From: Cyanobium sp. FGCU52
GTDB lineage: Bacteria; Cyanobacteriota; Cyanobacteriia; PCC-6307; Cyanobiaceae
Assembly (NCBI GenBank): GCA_024958715.1
Contig: JANWUS010000074.1
Coordinates: 1 to 58,430, forward strand
Direction: 5' to 3'
DNA length: 58,430 bases
In this document: positions 18,701 to 28,837 of the stretch, piece by piece
Layout of the letters: each line of letters opens with the position of its first letter
How positions within the stretch are numbered: the first letter of the stretch is position 1
Notes under the pieces: generated by a model
Seen by the model: the letters and a program-made list of their open reading frames with translations, nothing else
The model's database searches: none
Told to the model about the DNA's origin: nothing
Position numbers and translations under genes: made by a program

Positions 18701-18701
18701 C

Positions 18702-19067
18702 TCAGATCACCTCCGGGGCGAGGGACACGATCTTGGTGAAGTTGCGCTCGCGCAGCTCACGGGCGACCGGCCCGAAGACGCGGGTGCCCTTGGGGTTGTT
18801 GTCGTTGCCGAGGATGACGGCGGCGTTGTCGTCGAAGCGGATCGAGTTGCCGGTGTCACGGCGAAGGGTGGCCCGGGTGCGGACCACCACGGCCTTGACC
18901 ACATCCGACTTCTTGACGCCCATGTTGGGCATGGCGTCCTTGACGGCGGCCACGATCACATCGCCCACGTGGGCGTAGCGGCGGTTGGTGCCCAGCACGC
19001 GGATGCACTGGATGCGCTTGGCGCCGCTGTTGTCAGCGACGGTGAGGAAGGTTTCCTGCTGGATCAT
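18702..19067 (-). CDS. rplN: 50S ribosomal protein L14
   Basis: 121-residue L14 (uL14), part of an intersubunit bridge. Starts [20 protein letters not shown] and ends [20 protein letters not shown] and VSLAPEVI, as expected. It follows rpsQ by 13 bases. Confidence 0.98.
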   Translation of the reverse strand: MIQQETFLTVADNSGAKRIQCIRVLGTNRRYAHVGDVIVAAVKDAMPNMGVKKSDVVKAVVVRTRATLRRDTGNSIRFDDNAAVILGNDNNPKGTRVFGPVARELRERNFTKIVSLAPEVI

Positions 19068-19080
19068 CGGGAGTTCCTCC

Positions 19081-19332
19081 TCAGGAGCTGGTGGAGGTGG
19101 AGAGCACCTCGGCCACCGTCCAGCGCTTGGTGCGGCTGAGGGGGCGGGTTTCGGTGATGCGGACCCGGTCGCCGACGCGGCAGTTGTTCTGCTCGTCGTG
19201 GGCCTTGTAACGGGTGGTGCGGCTGACCGTCTTCTGATAGATGGGGTGAGGGAAGCGGTTCTCCACCGCGACCACCACCGTTTTGTCCATCTTGTCGCTG
19301 ACGACGGTGCCGACCCTTTCCTTGACTGCCAT
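19081..19332 (-). CDS. rpsQ: 30S ribosomal protein S17
   Basis: 83-residue S17 (uS17), an OB-fold 16S binder. [20 protein letters not shown] and [20 protein letters not shown] are the conserved segments. It follows rpmC by 17 bases. Confidence 0.97.
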   Translation of the reverse strand: MAVKERVGTVVSDKMDKTVVVAVENRFPHPIYQKTVSRTTRYKAHDEQNNCRVGDRVRITETRPLSRTKRWTVAEVLSTSTSS

Positions 19333-19349
19333 GGGATTGGAGGGGGGGA

Positions 19350-19559
19350 TCAGGACGCGGAGGAGCGCTGGCGCTCCTGCTGCACCGACAGAAGGTGGGC
19401 CAGCTTGATGCGGGCTTCCTTGAAGCGGTGCGGATGCTCCAGGCGGCGGGTGGCCTGCTGGAAGCGGAGATCGAACAGCTCACGCCGGGTGGCGTTGATC
19501 CGTTCGGTGATCTCGCCGTCGTCGAGTTTGCGGACGTCGGCGATGGAGGGACGTGCCAT
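19350..19559 (-). CDS. rpmC: 50S ribosomal protein L29
   Basis: 69-residue L29 (uL29), a two-helix protein near the exit tunnel. [20 protein letters not shown] is the conserved stretch. The stop of rplP lies two bases upstream of its start, so the two are translationally coupled. Confidence 0.96.
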   Translation of the reverse strand: MARPSIADVRKLDDGEITERINATRRELFDLRFQQATRRLEHPHRFKEARIKLAHLLSVQQERQRSSAS

Positions 19560-19561
19560 GG

Positions 19562-20038
19562 TCAGGACTCCACGAGAGCGGCGGGTTCAGGGATGGCTTC
19601 CGGCTCGATGCCGGCCGCTTCCTGATCCTCGAGGGTGAGGAACTTGGTTTTCACCGGAAGCTTGTACTGCGCCAGGCGCATGGCTTCACGGGCGATCTCG
19701 GGGGTGATTTCGGCACCGCCCATCTCGAACAGGATCCGACCCGGCTTGATCACCGCCACCCAGAACTCCGGGTTGCCCTTACCGGAACCCATGCGGGTTT
19801 CGGCGGGACGCATGGTGACCGGCTTGTCGGGGAAGATCCGGATCCAGATCTTTCCGCCCCGCTTGACGTGGCGGGTCATGGCCCGGCGGCTGGCCTCGAT
19901 CTGGCGGGAGGTGATCCAGCCACATTCCTGGGCCTGCAGGGCGAACTGCCCGAAGGCGATGGTGTTGCCGCGGGTGGCGATGCCGCGCATGCGGCCGCGC
20001 TGCTGTTTGCGGAACTTGACGCGTCTTGGACTCAGCAT
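19562..20038 (-). CDS. rplP: 50S ribosomal protein L16
   Basis: 158-residue L16 (uL16), which helps place tRNA in the A site. Conserved: [35 protein letters not shown]-type region and [21 protein letters not shown] 20-residue acidic tail ([21 protein letters not shown]) extends past the usual end. It lies between rpsC and rpmC. Confidence 0.97.
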   Translation of the reverse strand: MLSPRRVKFRKQQRGRMRGIATRGNTIAFGQFALQAQECGWITSRQIEASRRAMTRHVKRGGKIWIRIFPDKPVTMRPAETRMGSGKGNPEFWVAVIKPGRILFEMGGAEITPEIAREAMRLAQYKLPVKTKFLTLEDQEAAGIEPEAIPEPAALVES

Positions 20039-20052
20039 GATTCAGGCCTCCC

Positions 20053-20778
20053 TCACTCCTCGTTGGAGCGGTCTTCGAACTGTTGGCGCTGCCGTCCGAC
20101 CCGACGACGCGGCGCGGCTTCCGCCGGCTGCTGGGTCTGTCCGGGGAGCACCTCACCCTTGAACACCCACACCTTGATCCCCAGCACCCCGTAGGTGGTG
20201 GTGGCCACCTTGGTGGCGTAGTCGATGTCGGCCCGCAGGGTGTGCAGGGGAACGCGACCCTCGCGGGTCCATTCCGTGCGGGCGATCTCAGCGCCGTTGA
20301 GGCGACCGCCCACCATGATCTTCAGGCCGAGCACGCCGGCCCGCTGGGCCCGCTGCACCGCCATGCGCATCACGCGGCGGAAGGCCACGCGCTTCTCGAG
20401 CTGCTGGGCGATGTACTCGGCCAGCAGGTAGGCGTCGGCGTCGACACGCTCCACCTCAACCACGTTGATGCGCACCTGACGGTGGGCGTCGCCGAGGGTT
20501 TTCTGGATGCCGCTGCGCAGCTCCTCGATGCCGCTGCCCTGGCGGCCGACGAGCACGCCGGGGCGTGCGGTCTTGAGTTCAACCTCGAGCTGATCGGCCT
20601 TGCGGGCGATCAGCACGTCGGAGATGCCGGCGGCGGCGTACTTCTTGTGGATGAACTTGCGAATCCGATCGTCCTCCTGGAGGAGGGTCGGGTAGGTCTT
20701 GCTGGGGGCGTACCAGCGGGACCGGTGCTCCTGGGTGATCCCCAGGCGCAGGCCGGTTGGATGGATCTTGTGTCCCAT
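20053..20778 (-). CDS. rpsC: 30S ribosomal protein S3
   Basis: 241-residue S3 (uS3) at the mRNA entry site. [20 protein letters not shown] is the start; the KH domain includes [20 protein letters not shown] with its GxxG loop; the C-terminal domain has [20 protein letters not shown] and [13 protein letters not shown]. The last ~20 residues are a Pro/Arg/Gln tail. I rejected an upstream in-frame Met because the family begins at MGHKIHP. Confidence 0.97.
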   Translation of the reverse strand: MGHKIHPTGLRLGITQEHRSRWYAPSKTYPTLLQEDDRIRKFIHKKYAAAGISDVLIARKADQLEVELKTARPGVLVGRQGSGIEELRSGIQKTLGDAHRQVRINVVEVERVDADAYLLAEYIAQQLEKRVAFRRVMRMAVQRAQRAGVLGLKIMVGGRLNGAEIARTEWTREGRVPLHTLRADIDYATKVATTTYGVLGIKVWVFKGEVLPGQTQQPAEAAPRRRVGRQRQQFEDRSNEE

Positions 20779-20797
20779 CGGTCGGTGTCCTCGGGGT

Positions 20798-21157
20798 TCA
20801 GGCGGAAGGAGCCGCCACACCAATGCTGATGTGGCAGGTCTGTTTTTTGATCGCGTAGGCGCGGCCCTGGGCGCGGGGGCGGAAGCGCTTCATGGAGGGA
20901 CCCATGTCGGCGCTGGCCTGGCTCACCACGAGCGTGGAGGGGTCGAGGCCGAGGTTGTTCTCGGCATTGGCCACCGCGCTGCGCAGCACCTTGGTGATGG
21001 GGCCGGTGGAGCGGTAGGGCATGAACTCGAGCATGATCAGGGCGTCGCGGTAGGTGCGACCCCGGATCTGATCGAGAACCCGGCGCACCTTCGACACGGA
21101 GCCACGGATGTAGCGGCCGTGCGCGATGGCCTGGGTGGTGGAGTTGATGTTTGCCAT
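20798..21157 (-). CDS. rplV: 50S ribosomal protein L22
   Basis: 119-residue L22 (uL22) lining the exit tunnel. Conserved segments are [22 protein letters not shown] near the start and [20 protein letters not shown] in the hairpin and C-terminus. Four bases separate it from rpsS upstream. Confidence 0.96.
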   Translation of the reverse strand: MANINSTTQAIAHGRYIRGSVSKVRRVLDQIRGRTYRDALIMLEFMPYRSTGPITKVLRSAVANAENNLGLDPSTLVVSQASADMGPSMKRFRPRAQGRAYAIKKQTCHISIGVAAPSA

Positions 21158-21161
21158 CGGT

Positions 21162-21437
21162 TCAGCGGCCTCCCTTCTTGTCTTTGATGTGGCCGCGGAA
21201 GGTGCGGGTGGGCGCGAATTCGCCCAGCTTGTGGCCCACCATCTGCTCCGTCACGTAGACGGGCACGTGGGCCTTGCCGTTGTGCACGGCAATGGTGTGG
21301 CCGATCATCATCGGCAGGATGGTGGAGGCCCGTGACCAGGTCTTGATCACGGTCTTGTCGTCGGCGGCGTTCTGCTTCTCGACCTTGCGGAGCAGGCTGT
21401 CGGCGACGAAGGGGCCTTTCTTGAGTGAGCGTCCCAT
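21162..21437 (-). CDS. rpsS: 30S ribosomal protein S19
   Basis: 91-residue S19 (uS19) in the small-subunit head. [20 protein letters not shown] at the start, [20 protein letters not shown] and [20 protein letters not shown] are diagnostic. It follows rplB by 35 bases. Confidence 0.98.
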   Translation of the reverse strand: MGRSLKKGPFVADSLLRKVEKQNAADDKTVIKTWSRASTILPMMIGHTIAVHNGKAHVPVYVTEQMVGHKLGEFAPTRTFRGHIKDKKGGR

Positions 21438-21472
21438 GGCGGATCAGGCGTACAGCAGAGCGGTGTGGTTCA

Positions 21473-22336
21473 TCAGGAGTCGCGTCCGCCACGGCTCCGC
21501 TTGGAGGTGCGGCGACGTTTCCGGAGCACGAACCGGTTGCTGGGCTTGTTCCGCTTGCGGGTCTTGAGGCCCAGGGCGGGTTTGCCCCAGGGGGTGACCG
21601 GGCCGGAGCGGCCGATCGGGGCGCGGCCCTCACCACCACCGTGGGGGTGGTCGCAGGGGTTCATCACCGAACCGCGCACCTCGGGCCGGCGGCCGAGCCA
21701 GCGCTTGCGGCCGGCCTTGCCCAGGCTGGTGTTGCGCTGCTCGCTGTTGCCCACCTCACCGAGGGTGGCGTAGCACTCGCGGCGCACCAGGCGCACCTCG
21801 GTGGAGGGCAGCTTGAGGGCGACGTAATCCCCCTCCTTGGCCATCACCTGGGCGCTGGCACCGGCGGTGCGCACCATCTGGCCGCCCCGGCCGGCATAGA
21901 GCTCCACGTTGTGGACGCTGGAGCCGAGGGGGATGGCCGAGAGGGGCAGGGCGTTGCCGTTCTCGATCGGGGAGTCGGGGCCGGAGATCACCGTCTGGCC
22001 CACGCTCACCCCGGCCGGAGCCAGGATGTAGCGCTTCTCGCCGTCCGCGTAATAGAGGAGGGCCAGGCGGGCGTTGCGATGCGGGTCGTAGTGGATGGCG
22101 GCCACGCGGGCCTCCACGCCGTGCTTGTCGCGACGGAAGTCGACGATGCGGTAGAGGCGCTTGTGGCCACCGCCGCGATGGCGGCAGGTGATCACACCGC
22201 GGTTGTTGCGGCCCTTGCGGCGGTGCTTGGCCACCACCAGGCCGCGCTCGCGACCGCGCCCGGTGATCTCGCTGAAGTCGGTGACGACCAGCGTGCGGGT
22301 GCCGGGGGTGTTCGGTCGGTAGGTACGGATTGCCAT
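21473..22336 (-). CDS. rplB: 50S ribosomal protein L2
   Basis: 287-residue L2 (uL2), required for subunit joining and the peptidyl transferase centre. The conserved C-terminal histidine region reads [20 protein letters not shown] (about 231-250) and is intact, with Cys in place of the common Val/Asn residue of other species. Upstream segments include [22 protein letters not shown]. It follows rplW by 16 bases. Confidence 0.98.
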   Translation of the reverse strand: MAIRTYRPNTPGTRTLVVTDFSEITGRGRERGLVVAKHRRKGRNNRGVITCRHRGGGHKRLYRIVDFRRDKHGVEARVAAIHYDPHRNARLALLYYADGEKRYILAPAGVSVGQTVISGPDSPIENGNALPLSAIPLGSSVHNVELYAGRGGQMVRTAGASAQVMAKEGDYVALKLPSTEVRLVRRECYATLGEVGNSEQRNTSLGKAGRKRWLGRRPEVRGSVMNPCDHPHGGGEGRAPIGRSGPVTPWGKPALGLKTRKRNKPSNRFVLRKRRRTSKRSRGGRDS

Positions 22337-22352
22337 GTCGTTCGGGACCCCC

Positions 22353-22655
22353 TCAGGACTCAGGGAAGAGCTGGATGGCGTTGCCCTCGGCGAGACGCAC
22401 CACCGCCTTCTTCACCTGGGCACGCTTGCCGGCGAAGCGTCCCACCCGACGGGTGCGACGGGGGGGATTCATGGTGCTCACACCGACGACCTTGACGTCG
22501 AACAGCGATTCGACGGCCGCCTTGATGTCGGGCTTGGCAGCCCGGTGGTCCACCTCGAAGGTGTACTGGTTGAGTTCGAGGGCCCGGGTGGCCTTCTCCG
22601 TGATCAGCGGGCGGCGGATCACATCCGCCAGCCGCCCTGCAAAACGTTCAGCCAT
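22353..22655 (-). CDS. rplW: 50S ribosomal protein L23
   Basis: 100-residue L23 (uL23), the docking site for trigger factor and SRP at the tunnel exit. [20 protein letters not shown] and the globular core [20 protein letters not shown] are typical. Its start overlaps the end of rplD by 8 bases, indicating coupled translation. Confidence 0.97.
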   Translation of the reverse strand: MAERFAGRLADVIRRPLITEKATRALELNQYTFEVDHRAAKPDIKAAVESLFDVKVVGVSTMNPPRRTRRVGRFAGKRAQVKKAVVRLAEGNAIQLFPES

Positions 22656-23283
22656 CGCCGTAGACCTCCTGAATCTTCGCGAGTGCCTCCTCGCTCACCA
22701 CCAGCTTCCCGGCGTGGAGCAGATCGAAGACGTTGAGCTGATCAGCGGCGATCAGCTTGACCTTCTCGAGGTTGCGGACCGAAAGCTTCACAGCTTCCGA
22801 GGCGCCATCGAGGATCAGCAGCACCTTGGTGCCCGCTTCGATGCCGAAGCGGCCGAGGGCGGCCGTGATCTCCCGGGTCTTAGGGGTGTCCAGGCCGGTG
22901 CCGAAGCCCTTCACCACGATCAGGTCGTCGACGCGGGCCATCAGCGCGGTGCGCAGGGCCAGGCGACGCTCCTTGCGGTTCATGCCCAGCTCGTAGCTGC
23001 GCGGCTTCGGACCGAACACCACGCCACCGCCGGGGCGGAGCGGGGTGCGGATCGAACCCTGGCGGGCCCGGCCGGTGCCCTTCTGCTTGTAGGGCTTGCG
23101 GCCGCCGCCGGCCACTTCGGCACGGGTGAGGGTGCTGGCCGTGCCCTGACGGGCGTTGGCCAGCTGCCGCACCACGGCGCGGTGAAGCAGATCGTTGGCG
23201 GAGGTTTCCTTGGCGACCTTCAGGTCGAGAGAGGCCTTGCCGCTCTCCTTGCCCTGCCAGTCGCGAACAACACAGTGAGTCAT
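22648..23283 (-). CDS. rplD: 50S ribosomal protein L4
   Basis: 211-residue L4 (uL4). The tunnel loop reads [20 protein letters not shown] and [20 protein letters not shown], followed by [20 protein letters not shown]. In E. coli, L4 also represses its own operon through the S10 leader; whether that happens here cannot be told. It follows rplC by 11 bases. Confidence 0.97.
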   Translation of the reverse strand: MTHCVVRDWQGKESGKASLDLKVAKETSANDLLHRAVVRQLANARQGTASTLTRAEVAGGGRKPYKQKGTGRARQGSIRTPLRPGGGVVFGPKPRSYELGMNRKERRLALRTALMARVDDLIVVKGFGTGLDTPKTREITAALGRFGIEAGTKVLLILDGASEAVKLSVRNLEKVKLIAADQLNVFDLLHAGKLVVSEEALAKIQEVYGDG

Positions 23284-23294
23284 GTCCTTCCTCC

Positions 23295-23942
23295 TTAGTT
23301 CGCGGCCTTGCCGCCCACCCGGTTGGCGGGGCGGATGTCGAGCAGGGCGCCGGGCTTGCCGGGAACCGAGCCCTTGACCACCAGCAGGTTGCGCTCCGCA
23401 TCCACCTTGAGGATGGTGAGGCCGCGGGTGGTGATCTGCTTGCCGCCGTAGCGGCCGGCCATCCGCTTGCCGGGGTAGACCCGGCCGGGGGTGGTGCCGG
23501 CGCCGGTGGAACCGGGTTCGCGGTGGTTCTTGGAACCGTGGCTCATGGGACCGCGGCTGAAGCCGTGGCGCTTCTGGTAGCCGGCGAAGCCACGGCCGAT
23601 GGTGTCGCCGCTGACGTCCACCTTCTGGCCGGCTTCGAAGGCCGCCACGGTGATCGCCGCGCCCAGCTCGAGCCCGTCGACGGCGTCGACGCGGTATTCG
23701 CGCAGGTGCCGGAGCGGTTCGCTGCCGGACTTCGCCAGGTGACCCTTGGCCGGCTTGTTCACGAGTTTCTCGCGAATGTCGCCGAAGCCGACCTGCACCG
23801 CGGTGTAGCCGTCGGTGTCTTCGCTCTTGAGCTGGGTGATGCGGCAGGGACCCGCTTCGATCACGGTGACCGGAACGGACCTGCCCTCTTCATCGAAGAA
23901 CTGGGACATGCCCAGTTTCTTCCCGAGAATGCCGATGGACAT
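23295..23942 (-). CDS. rplC: 50S ribosomal protein L3
   Basis: 215-residue L3 (uL3), an early large-subunit assembly protein, and the first gene of the cluster. [20 protein letters not shown] is the start at 23942; the peptidyl transferase loop region includes [20 protein letters not shown] and [20 protein letters not shown]. An in-frame upstream Met at 24044 gives a non-homologous extension and was rejected. rpsJ is not upstream, consistent with cyanobacteria where it sits with the elongation-factor genes. Confidence 0.97.
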   Translation of the reverse strand: MSIGILGKKLGMSQFFDEEGRSVPVTVIEAGPCRITQLKSEDTDGYTAVQVGFGDIREKLVNKPAKGHLAKSGSEPLRHLREYRVDAVDGLELGAAITVAAFEAGQKVDVSGDTIGRGFAGYQKRHGFSRGPMSHGSKNHREPGSTGAGTTPGRVYPGKRMAGRYGGKQITTRGLTILKVDAERNLLVVKGSVPGKPGALLDIRPANRVGGKAAN

Positions 23943-24412
23943 GGGAGGGGAATGACGCCAGCTGGACAGTCGTCGGAAGGGGCCGGCGGAACTCCCCTGG
24001 GAGAGCTTCCGTGGAGACCCTGCGCACCCCGTGCCGCAAGGCACCGGGAACGCGACGATCGCTGAGTTCGGGGAATCGCAGAGGGATCGGCGGCGGGACC
24101 GCGCGACCGGGGGCTAGCGAGACGAATCAGCAGGCTGGGACTTGCGGGACTGGACGTGATCGGAGCAAGCTCCGGGCGCCGGTCTGGCAGTTTCCCGACG
24201 GTTCCGTACAGCCCCGTAAGGGCTGCCCGGGCCGTGCTGGCCGGGGGGGCCGCCGCAACGACGACCCTGCACCGAGTTCTGGAGGCCCGGCTAGCGGACG
24301 GGCACAGATCTTCGGCACAAGAGGCCACCATACCCCATGGGGTTACCCCTCCCCCAGGACCCCGATCCGGGGCAGGGCTGCCAGACTTGCCCGCACTGAC
24401 TTCGTCGCACCG
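23943..24412. other. Divergent leader region between rplC and ndhN
   Basis: 470 bases with no gene I can support. It must hold the promoter of the ribosomal-protein operon (leftward) and of ndhN-ldpA (rightward). Small hairpins are visible: GTGCC / GGCAC with a 4-base loop at 24031-24044, about 90 bases upstream of rplC, and CAGCCC / GGGCTG at 24209-24225. They could be part of an r-protein autoregulatory leader, but I cannot assign a ligand. Confidence 0.5.
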
Positions 24413-24880
24413 ATGCCCCTGCTGCTCACCGGCCGCGGTTTCCGCAACGACCTGGAGAAGGAGGGGGCCCTTGCACTGTTCGCGCCGCTGGAGGGCGGCA
24501 CCGAGACCCGCCTGCTGCGCCGCATGCGCGCTGCCGGTTATCGCACCCATCTCACCTCGGCGCGGGGACTCGGTGATCCGGAGGCCTTCCTCTTCCAGCT
24601 GCACGGAATCCGTCCGCCCCACCTCGGTCACCAGAGCGTGGGCCGCGGAGCGGCCGTGGGCGAGGTGCAGCGGGTGATGCCCCTGCTCGGCAGCGACCTC
24701 GAGGGCACGGCGCCGATCCTGCTCTGGCTGCTGGAGGGCCAGGTGCTCTCGGAGGCCGAGCTGGCCTCGCTGGTGCAGCTCTGCCGCCGGGAGGCCCGCC
24801 TCAAGATCGTGGTGGAGATGGGGGGAGCCCGGGCTCTGCGCTGGCAGCCGCTCGAGCAGCTGCTCGCCGCCACCGTCTGA
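24413..24880 (+). CDS. ndhN: NAD(P)H-quinone oxidoreductase subunit N
   Basis: 155-residue NdhN, a peripheral-arm subunit of the thylakoid NDH-1 complex specific to cyanobacteria and plants, used in cyclic electron flow, respiration and CO2 uptake. Typical start [20 protein letters not shown]; conserved [20 protein letters not shown] and [20 protein letters not shown]. It is followed after 29 bases by ldpA on the same strand, a pairing known in cyanobacteria. I chose the ATG at 24413 because the upstream open frame has no similarity to the family. Confidence 0.95.
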   Translation: MPLLLTGRGFRNDLEKEGALALFAPLEGGTETRLLRRMRAAGYRTHLTSARGLGDPEAFLFQLHGIRPPHLGHQSVGRGAAVGEVQRVMPLLGSDLEGTAPILLWLLEGQVLSEAELASLVQLCRREARLKIVVEMGGARALRWQPLEQLLAATV

Positions 24881-24909
24881 TCGGCCCGGCCGCCACCGCC
24901 GGAGACCCC

Positions 24910-25983
24910 GTGCTCGGGCCCGAAGCCGCCCTGGCGGCGGGGCGCTGGGTGAAGCTGATCGGCGGCGCCAGCAACCAGGACCTCGCCTCGATCGAGGATC
25001 TCGCCGGCATCTATGCCCTGGCCGGCGTCCACTGCATCGACGTGGCCGCGGATCCGGCCGTGGTGGCCGCAGCCCGTCGGGGCCTTCGCTGGGCGGCCGA
25101 GCGGAACCCGGACCGACCTCCTGAAGCGGCTCCCTGGCTGATGGTGAGCCTCAGTGACGGGGCCGATCCCCACTTCCGCAAGGCCTGGTTCGATCCCCGC
25201 CGCTGTCCGGCGGACTGCCCCAGGCCGTGCGAGCGGGTGTGTCCGGCCCACGCGATCGCGCCAGCCGGGGCCGGTGGGGTGCTCAGCGAGCGCTGCTATG
25301 GCTGCGGCCGCTGCCTGCCGGCCTGCCCGCTCGGGCTGATCGCGGAGCGCCCCCACACCCTGGCGCCGGAGGCGGTGGCGCCGCTGCTGGCGCAGCTGGC
25401 GCCCGATGCGGTGGAACTGCACACGCGCCTGGGCCGCTCGGCGGCCTTCGCGGCGCGGCTGGAGCAGGTGCTGGCCTCCGGCGTCCCCCTGCGGCGGCTG
25501 GCGGTGAGCTGTGGTCTGGAGCGTGACGGCGGGGGGGAGCCGCCGGGGCCGCCGGAGCTGGCTGCCGAACTTCAGGAGCGCCACCGGCAGCTGCGGCAGG
25601 CCGGGTTCCGGCCGCTCTGGCAGCTCGATGGCCGGCCGATGAGCGGTGATGTGGGCGCCGGCACGGCCCATGCCGCCGTGCGGCTGCTCCAGCGGCTGGC
25701 CCCCCTCGCCCCCCCGGGGCCCCTGCAGCTGGCGGGCGGCACCAACGACCGCACCCTGCCGCTGCTGGAGCGGCTCGGGCCCGCGGGCGGGCGGGCCTGC
25801 GGCGTGGCCTTCGGCAGCGTGGCCCGCCACCGGCTCCAACCGCTGCTGCTGGAGGCCCAGGCCCGCGGCCGGCGGCTGCTCGACCTCCCGGATCTGCTGC
25901 CCCAGGCCCTGGCGACCGCCGGTGCGCTGGTGTCGCCCTGGCTGCGGCGCCAACGCCTCTCCACCGCCATCCCGTCCGGCTAG
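24910..25983 (+). CDS. ldpA: LdpA circadian-input iron-sulfur protein
   Basis: 357-residue redox protein linked to light input of the cyanobacterial clock (light-dependent period). Start codon GTG. Two cysteine-rich clusters are visible: [18 protein letters not shown] (about 99-116) and [16 protein letters not shown] (about 129-144), matching the Fe-S sites known for LdpA. The N-terminal [20 protein letters not shown] and [14 protein letters not shown] are family features. LdpA senses redox state and affects KaiA and CikA levels in Synechococcus elongatus. No kai genes are in this window. Confidence 0.93.
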   Translation: MLGPEAALAAGRWVKLIGGASNQDLASIEDLAGIYALAGVHCIDVAADPAVVAAARRGLRWAAERNPDRPPEAAPWLMVSLSDGADPHFRKAWFDPRRCPADCPRPCERVCPAHAIAPAGAGGVLSERCYGCGRCLPACPLGLIAERPHTLAPEAVAPLLAQLAPDAVELHTRLGRSAAFAARLEQVLASGVPLRRLAVSCGLERDGGGEPPGPPELAAELQERHRQLRQAGFRPLWQLDGRPMSGDVGAGTAHAAVRLLQRLAPLAPPGPLQLAGGTNDRTLPLLERLGPAGGRACGVAFGSVARHRLQPLLLEAQARGRRLLDLPDLLPQALATAGALVSPWLRRQRLSTAIPSG

Positions 25984-26114
25984 AACGGCCACAGCGAACG
26001 CCCCGCCCCGGCCCCCCTCCGCTGGATCCGCGTCCCACCCCCAGCGCCGACCCCGCCGGCGCGCCCCTGCCTCCCACCCAGCGGGTCACCGACGATCTCG
26101 ATCGGCTGCTTGCG

Positions 26115-27737
26115 GTGCTGCCGTCCCCGGTACGCCGGGCCCTGGAGCTGCCCGAGCGGCGCGACCAGCTGCTGGAGGTGGTGCTCGACCTCGGCCGGGT
26201 GCCGGAGGCCCGTTACCCCGGCCGGGCCGTGGCCCTCGGGGAGGCGCCGGTGGAGCGGGCGGATCTGGCGGCCGTGCTGGAGCGGCTCGGGCCGTTCGGC
26301 GGTGACAACCGGGCCGGGATCGAGCGCACGCTCCACCGCATCAGCGCGATCCGCAACCGCACCGGTGAGGTGGTGGGGCTCACCTGCCGGGTGGGTCGGG
26401 CCGTGTTCGGCACGGTGGCGATGGTGCGGGATCTGCTGGATTCGGGCCAGTCGCTGCTGCTGATGGGCCGGCCGGGGGTCGGAAAGACCACCGCCCTGCG
26501 CGAGATCGCCCGCGTGCTCGCCGACGAGCTGGAGCGGCGCGTGGTGGTGATCGACACCAGCAACGAGATCGCCGGCGACGGCGACATCCCCCATCCCGCC
26601 ATCGGCCGGGCCCGCCGCATGCAGGTGGCCCGCCCGGAGCTGCAGCACCAGGTGATGATCGAGGCGGTGGAGAACCACATGCCCGAGGTCATCGTCATCG
26701 ATGAGATCGGCACTGAACTCGAGGCCCAGGCGGCCCGCACCATCGCCGAGCGGGGCGTGATGCTGGTGGCCACCGCGCACGGCAACGCCCTCGAGAACCT
26801 GATCCGCAACCCCACCCTGAGCGACCTGGTGGGCGGCATCCAGTCGGTGACCCTGGGCGATGAGGAGGCCCGCCGGCGCCGCACCCAGAAAACGGTCCTG
26901 GAGCGGGCCGCCGAACCCACCTTCCCGCTGGCGGTGGAGATGCACAGCCGCCACCGCTGGCTCGTGCACCTTGACGTGGCCGGCACCGTGGATGCCCTGC
27001 TGCGCGGCCAGCAGGCCCGTCCCCAGATCCGCGAGCTCGCCCCCGACGGACGGCTGCTGCTGCGGGATGCGCCGCCGCCCCTCCCCGTCCCGTCGGCACC
27101 GCCACGGGGACGGGAGAGCCCGATCGCTCTGCGCGGCGGCCGGGCCCTGGTGGCCCCGCCCCTGCCGAATCCGGCGGCCGCTGGCCCCCGGGTGCTGCCG
27201 GCGGAGCCCACCCCCTCTCCTGAGGTGTCTTCCCGCCAGCCCGCGGCCCCCCTGCGGGTGTGCGGCGTGGGCATGGCCCCCCAGCTGCTGCGGGAGGCGG
27301 TCCGTGGCCGGGCCCTGCCGGTGGAGGTGGTGGAGGAGCCGGAGGCGGCGGACGTGCTGCTGAGCCTCCGCGGCCAGCTGGGACGGGATCCCGACCTGCG
27401 GCGCCGGGCGCGGGTGCGGGGCGTGCCGATCCTGGTGATCAAGTCCGACTCCCCCCACCAGCTCCAGCGGGCGCTGGAGCGGCTGGTGGAGCGGCGGTCC
27501 CCGGCGGAGCCCGATGCCGGCGATCCCGCCGGCGGCCTCGACGATGACCATGCCGCCCTGGAGGAGTGCCGGCTGGCGGTGGAGCAGGTGGTGCTGCCCC
27601 AGGGACGGCCGGTTGAACTGCTCCCCCGCAGTGAACGGGTGCGGGAGATGCAGAGCGAACTGGTGGGCCGTTACCGGCTCCGCTGCTCGGTGTTCGGACG
27701 GGGTCCGCAGCAGCGGCTGCGGGTGTTCCCGCCCTGA
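26115..27737 (+). CDS. Ycf45-type AAA ATPase with R3H domain
   Basis: 540-residue or slightly longer protein. An AAA ATPase core lies in the first ~290 residues: Walker [14 protein letters not shown] (about 118-130), Walker [17 protein letters not shown], and [21 protein letters not shown] proline-rich linker follows. The C-terminal ~60 residues ([20 protein letters not shown] region) are an R3H nucleic-acid-binding domain. This architecture matches chloroplast Ycf45 / sporulation-IIIAA-like ATPases; the function is unknown. The annotated GTG at 26115 probably truncates the protein: in-frame codons just upstream read [13 protein letters not shown], which looks like family sequence, but no ATG, GTG or TTG precedes them. 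Confidence 0.85.
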   Translation: MLPSPVRRALELPERRDQLLEVVLDLGRVPEARYPGRAVALGEAPVERADLAAVLERLGPFGGDNRAGIERTLHRISAIRNRTGEVVGLTCRVGRAVFGTVAMVRDLLDSGQSLLLMGRPGVGKTTALREIARVLADELERRVVVIDTSNEIAGDGDIPHPAIGRARRMQVARPELQHQVMIEAVENHMPEVIVIDEIGTELEAQAARTIAERGVMLVATAHGNALENLIRNPTLSDLVGGIQSVTLGDEEARRRRTQKTVLERAAEPTFPLAVEMHSRHRWLVHLDVAGTVDALLRGQQARPQIRELAPDGRLLLRDAPPPLPVPSAPPRGRESPIALRGGRALVAPPLPNPAAAGPRVLPAEPTPSPEVSSRQPAAPLRVCGVGMAPQLLREAVRGRALPVEVVEEPEAADVLLSLRGQLGRDPDLRRRARVRGVPILVIKSDSPHQLQRALERLVERRSPAEPDAGDPAGGLDDDHAALEECRLAVEQVVLPQGRPVELLPRSERVREMQSELVGRYRLRCSVFGRGPQQRLRVFPP

Positions 27738-27745
27738 AGGCCCGA

Positions 27746-27778
27746 CGCCGGTGCCTCCGGTTGACGAAGGCACCGGCG
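27746..27778 (+). terminator. Hairpin after the R3H ATPase gene
   Basis: Perfect 11-bp stem CGCCGGTGCCT / AGGCACCGGCG with an 11-base loop starting 8 bases past the stop. No U tract follows. A partial copy of the same sequence (AGGCACCGGCACCGCCGGCG) occurs 17 bases further, before the tRNA. Confidence 0.55.
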
Positions 27779-27817
27779 CTGTGGGTAACTATTTAGGCAC
27801 CGGCACCGCCGGCGTGT

Positions 27818-27889
27818 TGGGCCGTCGCCAAGCGGTAAGGCAGCGGGTTTTGGTCCCGCCATTCCTAGGTTCGAATCCTAGCGGCCCAG
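27818..27889 (+). tRNA. tRNA-Gln (anticodon UUG)
   Basis: 72-base cloverleaf: acceptor TGGGCCG / CGGCCCA plus discriminator G, anticodon stem GCGGG / CCCGC with loop TTTTGGT giving anticodon TTG at 27850-27852, and T-arm CCTAGGTTCGAATCCTAG(G/C). CCA is not encoded. A TTTTTT run directly follows and may terminate the transcript. Confidence 0.96.
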
Positions 27890-27905
27890 TTTTTTCTCCC
27901 CTTCC

Positions 27906-28658
27906 TTGGCTGCGGCTCCGCTGCTGGTCTTCGACTTCGACGGCGTGCTGGTCGACGGCATGGCCGAGTACTGGTGGTCGGCGCGCCATGCCGCCCTGCG
28001 CCTCGATCCCGGGCTGACCCTGCCGGAAGCAGCGCCCCCGGGCTTCTCCCTTCTGCGCCCCCGCATCCACAAGGGCTGGGAGATGGTGCTGATGGCGGCC
28101 GAACTGGGGCGGCCCGGCTTCGACCCCGTCGCGGCCGCCGCCGATTACGACCGGGCCATGCCCGCGGCCCTGGCGGCGCGGGGCTGGCGGAGCGATCGGC
28201 TGCAGGAGGCCCTCGAGGTCGTGCGGCGCACGGCGATCGCCGAGGGGCCGGAAGCCTGGCTGGCCCTCCACCGCTTCTATCCCGGCGTGCCGGATCGGCT
28301 GCGGGCCCTGGCGGCCGAAGGGGCCGACTGGGCGGTGCTCACCACCAAGGGCGGGGCCTTCGCCGCCCGCCTGCTGGCCGCCGCCGGCCTCACGCCCTGG
28401 GCCCTCTACGGCCATGAGCAGGGCAGCAAGCCGGAGGTGCTGCTTCGGCTCCGCACCGAGGGGCGGCCCCTCTGGTTCGTGGAGGACCGCCGTCCCACGC
28501 TGGAGCTGGTGCGCGCCACCGCCGGCCTGGAGGCCGTGCGCTGCTATCTCGCCTCCTGGGGGTACCTGGCTCCCGGCGACGGGGAGGGCCTGGCGGCCGC
28601 GTGCATCCGCTGGCTCACGCCCGCCGCCTTCGCCGCCCCCCTGGCGGCCTGGCCCTGA
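27906..28658 (+). CDS. HAD superfamily hydrolase
   Basis: 250-residue haloacid-dehalogenase-type phosphatase. Motif I is DFDGVLVDG with nucleophile Asp10 and acid Asp12; motif II is the Thr in VLTTKGG; motif III the Lys in GSKPEVL; motif IV the acidic pair in WFVEDRRP. The helical cap lies between motifs I and II (about 20-135). The shape resembles phosphoglycolate phosphatase-like enzymes, but the substrate is unknown. The best start is TTG at 27906, 16 bases after tRNA-Gln; no ATG precedes motif I. recA follows on the same strand. Confidence 0.82.
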   Translation: MAAAPLLVFDFDGVLVDGMAEYWWSARHAALRLDPGLTLPEAAPPGFSLLRPRIHKGWEMVLMAAELGRPGFDPVAAAADYDRAMPAALAARGWRSDRLQEALEVVRRTAIAEGPEAWLALHRFYPGVPDRLRALAAEGADWAVLTTKGGAFAARLLAAAGLTPWALYGHEQGSKPEVLLRLRTEGRPLWFVEDRRPTLELVRATAGLEAVRCYLASWGYLAPGDGEGLAAACIRWLTPAAFAAPLAAWP

Positions 28659-28666
28659 CGCGCTAC

Positions 28667-28680
28667 AGTACGCTCGTACT
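28667..28680 (+). promoter_or_regulatory. Putative LexA (SOS) operator upstream of recA
   Basis: Perfect dyad AGTACG-CT-CGTACT, 157 bases before the recA start. It resembles the cyanobacterial LexA site, which has RGTAC and GTWC half-sites separated by four bases. The position and symmetry make it a good SOS operator. It also sits 9 bases past the HAD stop, so recA has its own promoter here. Confidence 0.65.
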
Positions 28681-28837
28681 AACGCAATTGATACGCCGGC
28701 CCCCTGCGGTGGCACTTGCTTCCCAGAGGTCGCAGGATGGCGCCCGGCTCCGGGCCCGCTTCCCTGCCCGTCCGGTGTCTATCCGGTGCCCGCCCGGTGC
28801 CCGTCTGTCGCGGCCTGTCCCCTCGCTGATCCATTCC

